In this document: positions 12,301-25,320 of the stretch, in pieces
Layout: the number at the start of each line of letters is the position of its first letter
Numbering within the stretch: the first letter of the stretch is position 1
Source: Puffinus mauretanicus
Taxonomy: Eukaryota; Chordata; Aves; Procellariiformes; Procellariidae
Length of the DNA stretch: 64,000 nucleotides
Direction: 5' to 3'
Assembly: GCA_023333565.1 (NCBI GenBank)
Contig: JAJKFH010001865.1
Coordinates: 2,728,001-2,792,000, forward strand
The notes under the pieces: model-generated
The model's input: the letters and a program-made list of their open reading frames with translations, nothing else
The model's database searches: none
Told to the model about the DNA's origin: nothing
Position numbers and translations under genes: made by a program

Positions 12301-15300
12301 ATTAAAATCACCTGCTGATCCCCTCTGCCCACGATATTTTCCTCCTGACCACCAAGACTGTGTCTGGAGCTGCAAAAAGGAGATTTCAGCCATGCTGATT
12401 TTTTTCTGCTGCTCAGCATATGGAAGGAGATGGCCAAATGCCTGAGGCTACTTCTACCTCTTGAGGGCTTCATTGGCTTCTGCTGGGCCCCTTTGTACAT
12501 TGACCCAGGGACTGCAGCTGCTCATGGTGGTTCCTTGTTGTGCAGGTACGTGACCACATGCCAAGCACGGACCAATGCAAAGCTGAACAGGCCAAACATG
12601 TTACCTTACCCATAAAATGTGATGGGCCAAAAAAATTAAGAGCCACTTGCAATTCAGTTATAGGCTAGCCATAAAACAGTATCTCAGGATGGCCATTTCC
12701 ACCCATGACAGAGGTATGTGAAACATGGTGGTTTAAATTTGAAGGAGTCCATGCTCAGTTTCTATGAATTTGTCCTGCATTCAAAGTTTTGAAGAGCCCA
12801 GCAGGTACCACTGACTTCTTCTTTGAATGCTTTCTTGTAATTTCTAAGCAAACTAATCTGACATAGTTTCTACCAAAAGCAGCCTGTCATCTCCAAACAT
12901 AGTTCAGGCTATTCTCCAAATTTTCCAGACTTGCAAATTTCTCTCCAAGTCTGCTGCTAGTGCCAGTCTTCACCAAGTTTCTCGCAGTCTTGGCTGAGAA
13001 AGATTATACAAACAAGCAAAAATGATTTCAAATTTCAAAAGAACAATTTATGTCCAGTCCGTGGTTTGGGCAAAGTTTCAGGTCAGCTCTTTATTTTACC
13101 TCCACCGGTTCCCATATTGCAGTTTACGATGGAAACCTGAACCAAGGAATGCTCTCGGAACGGCTACAGCCGGTCTGGACACACAACCCTAAAAACCAGG
13201 CTCAGAGATTTGTTTGTTCAAGAGCACCGACCAAGCACCTTTACCATGTGTTAAATACAGGTTATTTGAAAGGCATTTGAAAGCTAAATTGGGCTTAGTA
13301 TTACCTTTTATGTTTTATGGGTTGTGGAAATTTTCCCTGCTTAATTATCAAAGCATTTTACGGCCTTCTACAATCCCCAGGAAAAGAAGGACAGAAGAGA
13401 AAAGTGGGGGAGGCAGACTGATCCATCAAGGCATCCGGATGAAAGCCTGACCCCCAGAGCTCCCGGGGAATGGTAGAGTTTGTTAGCCTCCCAAAGCAAG
13501 AAAGTGACTGCCCTTTCCAGGAGGGCTGGAGGCTTTGAAATTGGAAGCCGAGAGGCAACAGCTGTAGTCATTTGTGTGGCACAGGCATGTCATGCCTGAG
13601 ACGATGCACCCAACGCGGCTCCTCGGTGCTCGGAGAGGGTGGTCAAGGCTTGCTGTGAGCCCCAGCTCCTACGACAGGCAGCTCCTGTGGTGGGTGATGT
13701 TCGTGGAGGGCAGGAAAACAAGCACAGTGGCTGGAGATCACCACGGTGTCTGTCCACCTGGCGCAGACCCAGGAAACGGAGCGGCCTGGCTTTTTTATCA
13801 GCCCAGCTGAACTTTTAAGCACTGAAGAGGAAAAAGCAATTTACAGCCCAAGTTTTTTTCCTTAAATAACTACAGCAAACAATTCCAAAAGGCATCGTTT
13901 CTTCACGGCCCCTGTGAGCTGGGCTGAGGTTGCAGAGGTTGTGCAGAGCCTCTAGACCCACCAGTGGCCAATGTCATGGCAGTGGAGAAGTGAACCAGGT
14001 TCTACTAGAGCATCAGCCACTACCTGGGCAACCTACTTCATTTTTTGTGTGCCTTCCTTCACCCATTCCCTGCCTCTCTGCGATGGCAAAGGAAGACTCC
14101 CTCCTCTTGCATTTGCAGTGAGTCCAGCACCATAAGGCTACCAAGCTCTCCACTTAATACCGCAGAATCAAATAATCAAAGAATAAATTCTTCTAAAACT
14201 AGTCCAGATCCCTCCTCCCCCAGTGCACTCCATTGGGAATTTGGTACCTAAGCTTCTTGGAAATCCTGCTAGGAGTTTAAGTGGATGTCATATAATTAAA
14301 GCTCTTTAAAAACAATATGACCTTACTAGGCCATCCTTTGAAGATTTTGGCATTCAATAGCGGGGACTATGAAAGATTTTAAGTAAGCCATAAATTAATT
14401 TCCAAGTTACAGTAATAAGGGAGTGTCACGTTTATTCAGACTGCTTCCTTCCTTTTTCTATCAGATGAAGTTAAAAACTGAGCACCGTAAATAATCTAGG
14501 CACACTTGCCAGCGTCCAAGGCTGGCCCGGGTTTTCAAAGGCTATGACAAGCTATTCAATGAGCTTCCTAATGCTGTTAGACAACCGCCAACTCAACAGT
14601 TTGAAAAGCACAAGTTTGCCTAAGCACACTTATTTCTTCCACAGCATGTCTGAGCAAACAGTGACTCTGACACATGCATACAGTGCTGGTGTCCATTCAT
14701 GTGTGACAATGATATGGCAATTGTATTGCAGCCAGTTCACCCTCCAATGTACATAATATAAGAATTTTGTGTGCAAGGTGTAGGATTTTACACGTTAGAA
14801 TGAGGCCACAGAAAAGTGCAATTTTAGATGCTAAGTAGGTACTAGATGCAGTTGTATACCATCAAGAACAAAAATCAAGAGCTTAATTAATACCCTCTGC
14901 ACTCACATTTCCCCATGTATGTCTGGCTTATATCAGTGATCTGTATTTTAAACCATCGTTAGATGGTTCAAGATAAATGTGGCATATACACTGCATCCTC
15001 TCCTACCCTGGTCCAGCACTCCAAGCCAAGAGATCAAAGTGGCAGCAAGACATTTACATTTCGGCTTCACAACAGAGATAGCCCACCCCTCCCACCCTTT
15101 ATTTGGTGAGATCCAAATAAAAAAAGAAGGGATTGTCAAGGTGGCAAGAGTCACAGAGAATACGGCAGAGGAAGAAAATCTAGACAGGAAAGTGATTGTA
15201 AAGATTAGTCTGAAAATGAGGAAGGCTGCTTCTAACAAATTGTGCAGGTGACAACTAGGCAGAATTTGAGGGAAAAGATCTTCAAAACACGCTTCTAATT

Positions 15301-16002
15301 TTCACAAGCTATTTATGCTCTCTGAAGACTCTGCCAATCCTGAGAAGGGATGTGTAATTTTTTTACCTCTGCCCAGCTCCAGGCTTTTCCCATCACTTTC
15401 CTCCCAGCTGCCTTCAGCCAGGAATGAGGGACACTTTCTAACAGGGCAAGGAAATAAAGGAATGGTAGGAAAGGAAGGGGAAGAGTCAAAACCTTCAGGG
15501 TCTTTACTCCAGCTACATAGCCGTCGGTTTAATGCACAGTCCAACAGAACTCAGGGAGACTTTTTATAAGGCAATGATAAAGGATTAAACCCTGTATCCA
15601 GCATCACATCGGCAGGACAGAAATCATCCCCTCAAAACTGAGGCGTGACAGCAAAGGATCTTAACTCAAACTGCCTCGTGAACACCTTGTCTAGATTTAG
15701 GCAGCTGTAAGTTAGATAACATTTAAGTTGAAAATACTGATAAAAGATTCAGCCCACTGATTACAGGTGCTTCACCCAGATGCAGCAGCTCTTTCTTCCT
15801 ACTGATGATCTACAGAGCCAGGGTCTGGCCCTGATGAAAGAAGTCAGCCTGTACTGTATGTCTTGCAGTGATGTGCCTTAGTAAGTTGGATTTACCAGCT
15901 TGCACCCTTCTTCTCAGAAAAAACAGTGGTTATATCTATTAAAAAGCAGGCTCAGAAAGCTTCCCTCTTTCCTTCCTGAGGAAAAGCTAAACCTTGGCAG
16001 CT

Positions 16003-16028
16003 AAAAATAAATAAAAATAAATAAAAAT
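16003..16028. repeat. A/T simple repeat (AAAAATAAAT unit)
   Basis: Unit AAAAATAAAT repeated about 2.6 times. Simple sequence. Confidence 0.9.
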
Positions 16029-16291
16029 CTGTGGAAATGAGAAATGACGATAGAACAGAAAGATGAGATAAATTTAGGTTTCTGAAGATCAAGAAAGGAA
16101 TAGGCATGCCAGGTATGGAGACTACCTCAAAAAGCAGCCCCTGGGTGATGGAGACTGTGGGTCTAGACAGGGGAACTCAACCTGCAGCCCAGGTCTACTT
16201 AAGTAGATATTAAGGTGGCAAAGTCCCAAATCAGAATTTCTAGCTAATAAAGCAGAGCCACACACCAGCTTCAGGTCAAACATAAACAAGC

Positions 16292-16316
16292 ATTTTTGCT
16301 AAATAGTAGCAAAAAT
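16292..16316. repeat. 10-bp perfect hairpin, 5-nt loop
   Basis: ATTTTTGCTA at 16292-16301 pairs exactly with TAGCAAAAAT at 16307-16316 across the loop AATAG. In AT-rich DNA this may be chance. Confidence 0.85.
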
Positions 16317-19300
16317 ATACTGGAATAAATGAAAAGACAAACTACCTCCAAGTTTGGCTACAACTATGTAGAAAAAAACATGAGTCATTTTTCTTCTGCT
16401 CTCAAAAGTTTTGCAGTCTTTTGATTTGTCTGCTGTGGAAGGAAAAAAGTCTTTTAATTTAAAAGTCTCATATTTAATATGCTACACTCTGCTTGCACTG
16501 AAATTTATGGCTAATCTTATCTTTGCAATCTTGGCAAAAGGTATCTTAAGTTTTAGAGATACACTGCTGCTAATAATTCCGTAAGTTGTTGGTTCATTTT
16601 ATGCACAATTCAAACAGCTGAATTATTGGTATCAAGGACAAACCATTATACTGTCCTTTTACTTCAGCATTTATATTAGTTATTGATGACTTCATGTACC
16701 ATGAAGAAATATTTGCTTTTTTTAGATTTTTTTTTTTTAAACAGAGATGGTTTTCATTGTATATAGCCAGTTCCTGTACTGCAAGGAACTGTTGCATCAC
16801 CTGTTGATAGTCCTGTCTCGAAAAACATTACCAGTAAGGCCACTGCTATATAAATCATCTACTGCAGAGTAGATGCCTAGGTCCAGGGTGCTGCAGTGCA
16901 CTTCCACTGCACGCAGCTTCCACCAGAGGGCAAAGACAGGTGCCCGCTCACCTCCTGGGTGGTGGCTACTCACACAGCCCATGCTCATCCCGCACCTCCG
17001 AAGCTCAAATTTGGTAGTTCTACAGAGAGAAGCTAAGTGCTGAAGAAATCATGAATAGGAATATTTAACGGAGGAATTAGGAATATCTAGCATGTGGTGT
17101 TATGAATATGAAGTTCTCTTTTCTGTGATTCAGTCCCTAGGAAGTGAGGGAGCTCACTACTGCTGTCCAGCTAAGGGCAGGAGAACTTACTTCCCCCCCA
17201 CACACACTTTAAAATCTCATTCGGATCCATATTATTGTTGTAAAAGTCTTTTTACCCCCACTGAAACTCTACAACCACCTCCACATCTTTGACTACAGAC
17301 CGCAAATTACATGCAGTGTATTTTAATTCATGAGGTATGTTCACAAAGTTGGGTTTTTAAATTTGCCTCCACACTGTTTACATTGTTTTCAGTCCCAGTG
17401 CAGCTCTCCACTACCTGATTAGCAGGAAGGACAGGACGATGAAATAGTCAGTCATGACAGCCAGACAGGCAGTCACGTAGCAATAACAATACACCTTGTG
17501 CTGTGAGCCACATCAATGAGGGGAAATAAAGTTTGCTGACTGCAGTGGTACTGTTTCCTTCGTCCAGTTGAAGACCTTGGTCACCTGCTTCTTCCTAAGG
17601 GTTCCAGGTTCAATATTCAAGCATGGACTATAGTAGATAACCAAGATACAAACCACAGTGAAAGGATGAAGGGAAGGAAAAGAGCACCCATGCAGAGGCT
17701 CTACAGTAGCAGGTACGGTATTGCACGTTTCAGTTGAATAGCAGTAGCCCCCTACAAGTGTAGAACATATGTATGCATACACATAGCAATGCATACTTTG
17801 AGCTCCTATATATCTACAAAAAAATGAATAAACAGCACCAGTGGAAAGCCATAAGATCGTCACCTAGATAAGCTGCATAAATCCAATATTTCAGATCTCT
17901 GAAAATAGACTTTGGCTGTTTGATTCAACCGTAAATCAGGATCCCCGTTAATCTGGTTTTAGAGTGGCTTTCCTGTGCAGGTTTGAGAGTCTCAAAGGAA
18001 TATACTGTTCGTTGATTTATATACTAGTCTTGCTGAAAAGTTGATTTACCATTCCTTTCTGCAAACAGTGAATTGCAGCTAGCTGGTTTCTCTGAATATG
18101 CAAAGCCTGTACTGTATATAAAGGTGGGAGAGTTTGACAGTTTGCAGCTAAGTAAATCACACTGATCCCAGTGTTTGCCTTGAGGTTTACAGTGCGCACT
18201 GTAATTTAGGCCCCAATGCCAACCCACAAAATACAGCCAAATAGGAAAGTGTTTTATCATCTTTTCATGCATTGGAAATTCTTTCATTTATCCATTATTT
18301 CAAATTCACTGTACCTAACAAAATCAACTTTGAAAAGTATTACCAATGACATCTAGAAATGTTTTCAAACTTAATTTGGCAACAATCTCAACCAGTATGT
18401 TTTAGCTCTTCAAGCAACCCTTGGGCTTTGAGAAGAAAGCTTGTGCTTCCTTTAGATTTCCAGCAATGCTTACTTATTTTAATACAAGTCACTACGTACA
18501 GTCACAATTAAAAGAGCCACAGCAGTGAGCATAAGTTCCAGAGGATTTCTGAAACCGAGAAGATGCAGGCTAACCATAGGCACCTCGACTCCAGTTTAAA
18601 AAAAAAAAACAAAACAGTGGAGAATATCAGAAATCACGTTATTAATTGTTCAGTCAGTATTCTCCATGCCCACTGCTCCTGCTCATTTGGTAAGAATACT
18701 CTAATATTTATTTCTATGCATGTGATAAAACACAAACCTGCAATCAGCTACAACTTTTTAACAGGTATTTCAGGACAATATGTCTTCTCAAGGTAATTTA
18801 GCCAACCCATTCACCACATTCAATATTCATGAATCTAGATTCTTTGCCTACAGAAGTGACCCAGCTGTCACCATACTGCAGATATCAAGATAGCAGATAT
18901 TTTTCTTTTTGCTGATGTTTAATTTGGCAAACTATAACTTGACACATTCTTTATAGTGACTTTTTCTGCTTCTGGCAAAAATTGTGTACCTCATTGGCCA
19001 GCTGCATAATGAGGAAAGATTATCTCCTTTGTAGAAAATTATGCCGCCAGTGTCACAATACGAAGACAGCGTAATTTATAACTACTACTCTCCCTCCTCC
19101 TTTCATTTTGGCCTGGACACTAGGTCGTTTATATCAAATTTCAAGCCATTTTTCATTTTAGGAGCTAATCTGTTTGGTTACTGAAGTGGAATGACAGAAC
19201 ACACCTGTGATCAAAGGGGAAGGTAGATGGAAAAAACATCTCCCGAGTTCATGTACATACTACATCCATTACCCTGACCTTGTAACACAGTGCTTCATAT

Positions 19301-20381
19301 AGGTTTGGTCAATTATTAGACATTTTACAGTTATTTTCAGAACAAAGAAACTATTGAGCAAGTCTGGCATGCACTTTGTTCTTTATTAATTTAAAAACTG
19401 TCCCAAGTAATGACTTCAGAGAGGTCAAATATCTCTTAATAAAAAAGAAAAAAAAAAACCCTCCTGTATAAAGAAGCATTTTCACAGAGGCAAAACCCAG
19501 AAATTATCATTCTTCAAGACAGAGCAAGACCACCCCCTGTTACCCAAACCGAGTTATCAGGACCCTCTTTAGAGTGAAGAAATCCCAGATTCAAGACCTG
19601 GCTTAAATTCGTTGAGGGTTTTCAAGACCCAGATTAGGCTAATTCAGGGTTTTCCCCCAGAAGCAGTTTTAAGTGTCTGTTTTGTTCCAGTGGGGAACAA
19701 AGAAAATCAAACTTTGACTGCTGCAGTTTTCCCACAAAGATGGAACTTTTCTCACCCAGTCACTTTTCATTAACTTCACTTGCGCCATGAGAGCATTGAC
19801 ACATGATGGGATTGGAAGGCTTACGAGACAAAGCTAAGGGCCACAATCCCAGCCCTGCGACCTTCTCAGCACTGCAAGTAGGGACAAGACTGCTGGCATC
19901 ACACTTTAATGAAGGTTTCCCTTAAGGTTTGTGGACTTTTAAACCAATCTTAGGAACTTTCATTCTTTTTTTTAAACTCAGTCCTCTATCTTGCCCAGGG
20001 AGCATGATCAAACCGGGAAAGGGAGGAAAAAATGGTGTAGAAGGAAGAATCACCTCTGAGCAGACTGTGAAGAAACAGGTTATCAGTTCATGTCTGGTAC
20101 ATGTTGCTGCTTCTGTCCTCTGTCTAATACCCAGGTCATGTTCCCCTTAACGTTTTCCTGAATCAGAAGGAAATAACAGATGATGAAGAAAAAGAGACAG
20201 CTCTATCCGCTCATTTATTTCCTTCTTCATTTCAAATAATAAATTATTTGTGATATCATCTCCACATTGCTATGGAGGCAACTACGGTGGAGGAGAGGGT
20301 TGTGTGAATTTTGCAAATGGCAGAAGCTTGGTAAACTCCTTCAAGGGAGACAAATGGGTGGCCTGCTTATGTGACCCACTG

Positions 20382-20410
20382 CAACAACAACAAAAAAACA
20401 ACAACAAAAA
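20382..20410. repeat. CAA / A-rich simple repeat
   Basis: CAA units interrupted by an A run, then more CAA units. Simple sequence. Confidence 0.9.
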
Positions 20411-23400
20411 TCACAGAAAGAAAAATGAGGAAAGGCCTCCTTTCCCCTCCTCCACCCACCCCCATCAAATTATTTCCCATGGCTGAGTAATGTAAAAGTC
20501 ATGTAGGAAATAGAGAATTTAGAATACTGCCTCTAGATAAAAAACATTTGAATTTCAACATCACTTTTCCATCAGCTTTAATGAAGCACATTCAAAATAC
20601 AAGATATCTGTCCAGAACAAGCAGAAAAGTGGAAATGTGTTATTTTGTAAATGTTGATTTGCCTGGAAAGTATAACCTTGCATTGTTACAAGACACATTT
20701 TCATTGCTTCATAGATAAAGGAACGATTTTCTTATCTCATCTCTTGCGATAAGCTTTTTCCCCACTGGTATGTGGGCCCCCATCTCTCTTCCCCTGAAGG
20801 ATGAACAATAAAACACATTCATCGTTTTCTCTATAGGATTATAAAAAACAGGTGTTAGGAATTCCAGAGACGTTCACTGCAAAATCCTTATACCATCTCT
20901 ATGAGCAGAAAACACAATCTTCCAGATGCCATCCTACTTCAGTGGCATGAAACCCTGGCTACCAGCACAAAAATGAACAATATGCAAGCCAAATAAAATT
21001 GCACTCCCGGTAGTAAACATCATCTATTTGCTCAAAGGCAATCTTGTCTCATTGTGGGAAATAGCTGCCACTCTACAGCTAAGGAGAAGGTAAGCTGGTT
21101 GCACTACCCTCTGATATGCCATAGGAATATTTCCTCCAAAACAGCGTGGAGGGCACCAACATAGAGGCATCAGACAGCATCCGAAATTCTCAGTTCCTCT
21201 CTCTCACTGCTCTGGTGCGCAATGATGTCCAAGTGCCGTGCAACTCTTACCGCATCTCCAGATTCAGGATTGGATTCTGCCCCAAGCAAACCCATGGGAT
21301 TCCATGACTTTACAGAGAAGTGTGAAGGTGGGAAACACGAACTTTTGTCTGCTTTTTTTTGTGAGCTAGAAAAAATTCTCTGAATATCCCCTTAGTGATA
21401 AGGTCAATGCATTTTGGAAACTGTTTTTTGCAATTGCAGAGGTGTCTGTAAACTGATAACAGTTTATGTAAAATGACAAATTTGCATACCTTGATAGCAC
21501 ATTAATCAAATCTCTGCAAAAATATAGAGAAAGAAATGAAAACAGAGCTTTTTGATGTGGAAACATTTTTGTTAACTGATCTCTATTTTCACATGCTCTT
21601 CTTCTAGTTAGTTTTAGCTAAGTCTGAAAAAAAATAGTATAACTGATTATTCTTTCAATACCTCCACCTTGTTCAAAGTTAGGAAGCTTAGTCAAAATGC
21701 TTGATCAATTCTGAATGGGAAGAAAGAACTGCTAAGCACTCATCCCAAAATTTTGCTGTTAAAAAAAAACAGCTTGTCAAACTCAAATTTATCAGTAAGA
21801 GGTAAGCACCCATTTCAACAACAGCAGGTGTTTGGGTATGAAAAGAAGAGGTGGAAAGTGAAAAAGGGGAGAAGAGAACCCACTTAAGCTAATAGTTCAG
21901 CAGGAAGCGTACCCCCTTACTCCTAAGTGCCATGAATCTATGAACTACAGACCCTGCAATTACAAAACCAAACAGCATGAAGATGATAAACAAAGGCGGC
22001 CTGCTCCAGAAGGTGTGACAGCCTCCTCACGGCAAGCCAGCGCTCACCTTTGCTGAAGTTTTCCACTCAACTTCATTCAGATTGGATTGAACCAGAAACC
22101 AGAGAAGGACCATTATTCCCAAGGCAATTCATCTTTTGCTAAATGCCTGGTTCGGTTTTAACAAATAGGCATTTTCCTAATAGCAATATGTTTTCACAAG
22201 GAAAATTCCCAACAAGCCATTCTTAGAAGCCAGCCAATTTCCAGATCAGAGATCTAGATTAAATAATTTGAAGACATTTCCAAGAAACATCTGTTTCTTG
22301 CACATGAATTTCCAAGTCTTTCCTCAGCTACTTTTTGTTAATCTTCTACAGTTGTCTTGTTTGATTGCTTGCTTTCTTCTTTTTTAAAGGAGCTAGAAAA
22401 ATCACTGTCTCTTCAACTACAAAAGAAGCGCAAAGGAAAAAACTACTTAATGGCACAAAGGATGACTTTCTGACAGCAAAATGAAGATTGCAAAGACTAA
22501 AAAATATCCAGGGCTTGCTGATGGAGGGGCTGTAAATGGAAGGACACGCAACTCACCTTGTGGCTTGTTTTAGAAACAGAAAGAAGACACATTCAAATTT
22601 CTAACGCTGGCACTATTCATAAGCATTAAAACCCTGTAGAGAGAGCTACCTGTAGAGAGACTTGAGCTTGTTCTGCTTGTACCCCCAAGCTGACAAGAAA
22701 CCCACAGCTGTGGTTAGCAGGGCACCAAGCCCAAACTAATAAAGTTCAGCTGAGAAGCAGAGCATATTAGTTTAGGCCTGGTGCCATGCTGGTTTGCTAT
22801 ATGGCTTCCAGTCAGCTCAGAGCAAAGACAGAGCAAGCTCACATCTCCTTGCAAAAAATCACGTAGCCATTGCTTTAGATAAATACGAAAACATAACATA
22901 GGATCTCTAAGTCTTCAGGTTTGCGGACAGGCAGTAGTTAGAAAGGTCTTTGCCCTTGCAGGCAAACGTGCTAAGCTCTGCCCCATCAGTGGTTTACGCT
23001 CATTCCTGGTTTACCCCCTGGACCCAACAGGTGCTTCACCTCATGGGAATATGTCCCAGTAGAAAACTACAAGTGCTGCAGCCAGACAAAGGTGTGGAGT
23101 TAAGAAAAATCCAAAAGATTTTGGACATATATTTCACATAAGTGGTCTACTATTTCAGGTTGCTGAAAAAATCCGTAGAAACAAGAGAAATTAGCATGGT
23201 AAAGCCTCTAGTGCTGTCTCATGAGATCCTTGTATGGTACGTTGAGATGTGCTCATGCTCTGAAACATTACGTGTGATGTGGTGTTACGGTATGCTCATG
23301 ACATGTTTACAGCTCACTTCTCTAATACGGTGTTTTAGGGGAGAGACCACTGCAGAGGAGACGAGGAACGGGAACTGAGAAAACACCTGTCAACCTTCAC

Positions 23401-25254
23401 CCTTTGGAGGTTAATACAACTGGTCTGAAGTACTCAACTCTAGTTTGAAAGAATGATTAATATCCTGCTGTGTTTTTCGTAGGAGTAAGAGCTGTCTCCA
23501 GAGCTGTCATGATACTACACCACAATTTAAATTGCTACTGCTCTTCTGAAGTCTTGTTAAGTTTCAGAAACTTTCTAAGATAGAAGCTTGCAAAGCACAA
23601 GACAGATAAAAGTTGTTATCAATATCTAAATTATTATTCTTCTTTGGCAATCTGGCTTATGGTCTCTAGGAAACACAAGATCCTTTTGTTCCAAAACAAA
23701 ATTAACAGCAAGGGATTAAAATGTCTGTAAATTACCGCAACTGCTCACATTTCACTGCTGAGGAAGAAGCTGCTTCATTCTTTACTGTCAGATCTGTACA
23801 GCAGCATCTCTCACACCTCTCATCCATGGAAGAATAGCAAAGTAAGACTGCCAAGGCTCACCGAATCTCTGAGGTGGTTGTCAAGTAAGCAGGTGTGCTG
23901 GTCTCTAAATTAATGCACGTCAAGCTGTCTATTGACATCTATATGGCAGTCTGAGAGTCGTGAAGCTACTTCCATCAAACAAGGTGTAAGCAAAAAAATA
24001 TTTCTTTCTCAATGATCTTACCTTGGATAACTACAACATTCAAATCTTTCAGACTAATTCCCACTGTAGGTGCAAGGCATGGAAAATATCTACAGAGAAG
24101 CGCACTGGTCGTGTGTCTACACCACCAAATTGGGATGCAGGAACTAGGCTCAGCCTCCTGTTCTGCCACAGCCTCCTGTGCAAGGGCAAATTCACTGAGC
24201 TCCTCTTCTCCCCTCCGTAAAGCGCAGAGCATAACCACACAAGTGTTCCCCATGACTGAAAGTGTTAGGAGAAAAAAAAAATTATGTGCACATGCGAGGT
24301 GTTGGATATTTATGTAATGATTTATTGTCATGGCATGTGAATACAGCACAAGATCTAGAAACAATCTCAGAACAAATTCCTAAAGTCATTAACTGGCAAA
24401 CTCTTCACACCTGCCAAGTCCAGACCCCAAAATGAATTCATAAGCATTCAGTAACTTCCTTCTCCCCCTGGAGACTTACTGTAATTTTAGCATTGACTTC
24501 ACTGCCTGCACAAGTATGATTGAGATCAATCCATCTGATTCTCACAAAAACCTTGGTAAAGAAGGGCTCAGATCTCTTATCTGGCATCAATCAAATGTCA
24601 AGAATGAGATTTCTGTGGCATTTACACAGTCCCATAGATTGAGAGATATTCATGGGATTTGAAAAGCAAAGGCTTTGTTGATATTTTTGTAAGTTCACTA
24701 AGGTAAAAGCGTGTTTGCTCCACCCAAAGCTGGAGTGACAGCAATGTGCTGGACTTTGTTTGCATGCATTCTTCCCATGCCATCTACCTGTCCAATAAAA
24801 ACAGTTAGGCCTTAGCTCCGGTCTCATATACACTCGTTTTCACCGGTAGAGTTATACTGTTCAAGACTTCTGTCACAGTCAAGTGAAATCAGAAATGGAT
24901 TCCATCTCTATTTTTCATATTTAAAAGAAGGGTGGGGGAAAGGGAGTGAGTTGAAAAACATCAAAAGCTCCAGATCAGGACCTAACCTGAAAATTAAGGC
25001 CAGTTCTGAAAAGGTAAAAAAAAAACCCTATAGCTTTGTATTTCTTCTTTAAGGTCTGATTGTACTGGTCTTCCTTGTGAGGAAATGGGGGAAAAAAAAT
25101 CTGTGAAATTTCCATTTTACACCATTTCACTTCGGAAAAGTTCGTACCTTCCTTTCTTCCATTTTTCTCCTTTGCAAATTGTGAACTTGAAAATTTTGGT
25201 ATAGAAAATGGGTAAAATAACATGCTTTGTTCTACATGGAGTCACATTTGTCCT

Positions 25255-25320
25255 GAATTAAAGTCTTTTTTATTGTAGAGGGGATATGAATTAAAGTCTT
25301 TTTTATTGTAGAGTGGATAT
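25255..25320 (+). repeat. 33-bp tandem duplication
   Basis: Two adjacent 33-bp copies, 25255-25287 and 25288-25320, each run from GAATTAAAGTC through a T run and ATTGTAGAG to GGATAT. They differ at a single base (G versus T after GTAGAG). Near-identity indicates a recent local duplication. Confidence 0.95.

Larger units (their letters stand above)
6463..16002. other. Non-coding DNA, no gene recognised
   Basis: About 9.5 kb with no supported gene. The open frames are short, overlap each other on both strands and show no known domain. Local structures listed separately are the hairpin at 8857-8888, the A-rich run near 8442-8476, the (CA)7 run at 11146 and the repeated segment at 11260 and 12247. 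Confidence 0.6.
16029..25254. other. Non-coding DNA, no gene recognised
   Basis: AT-rich sequence with only short, unsupported open frames. It contains the 10-bp hairpin at 16292-16316 and the CAA/A-rich repeat at 20382-20410. Around 18,780-19,240 the sequence is non-repetitive with many AT-rich homeodomain-type cores and could be regulatory, but nothing here proves it. Confidence 0.55.
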
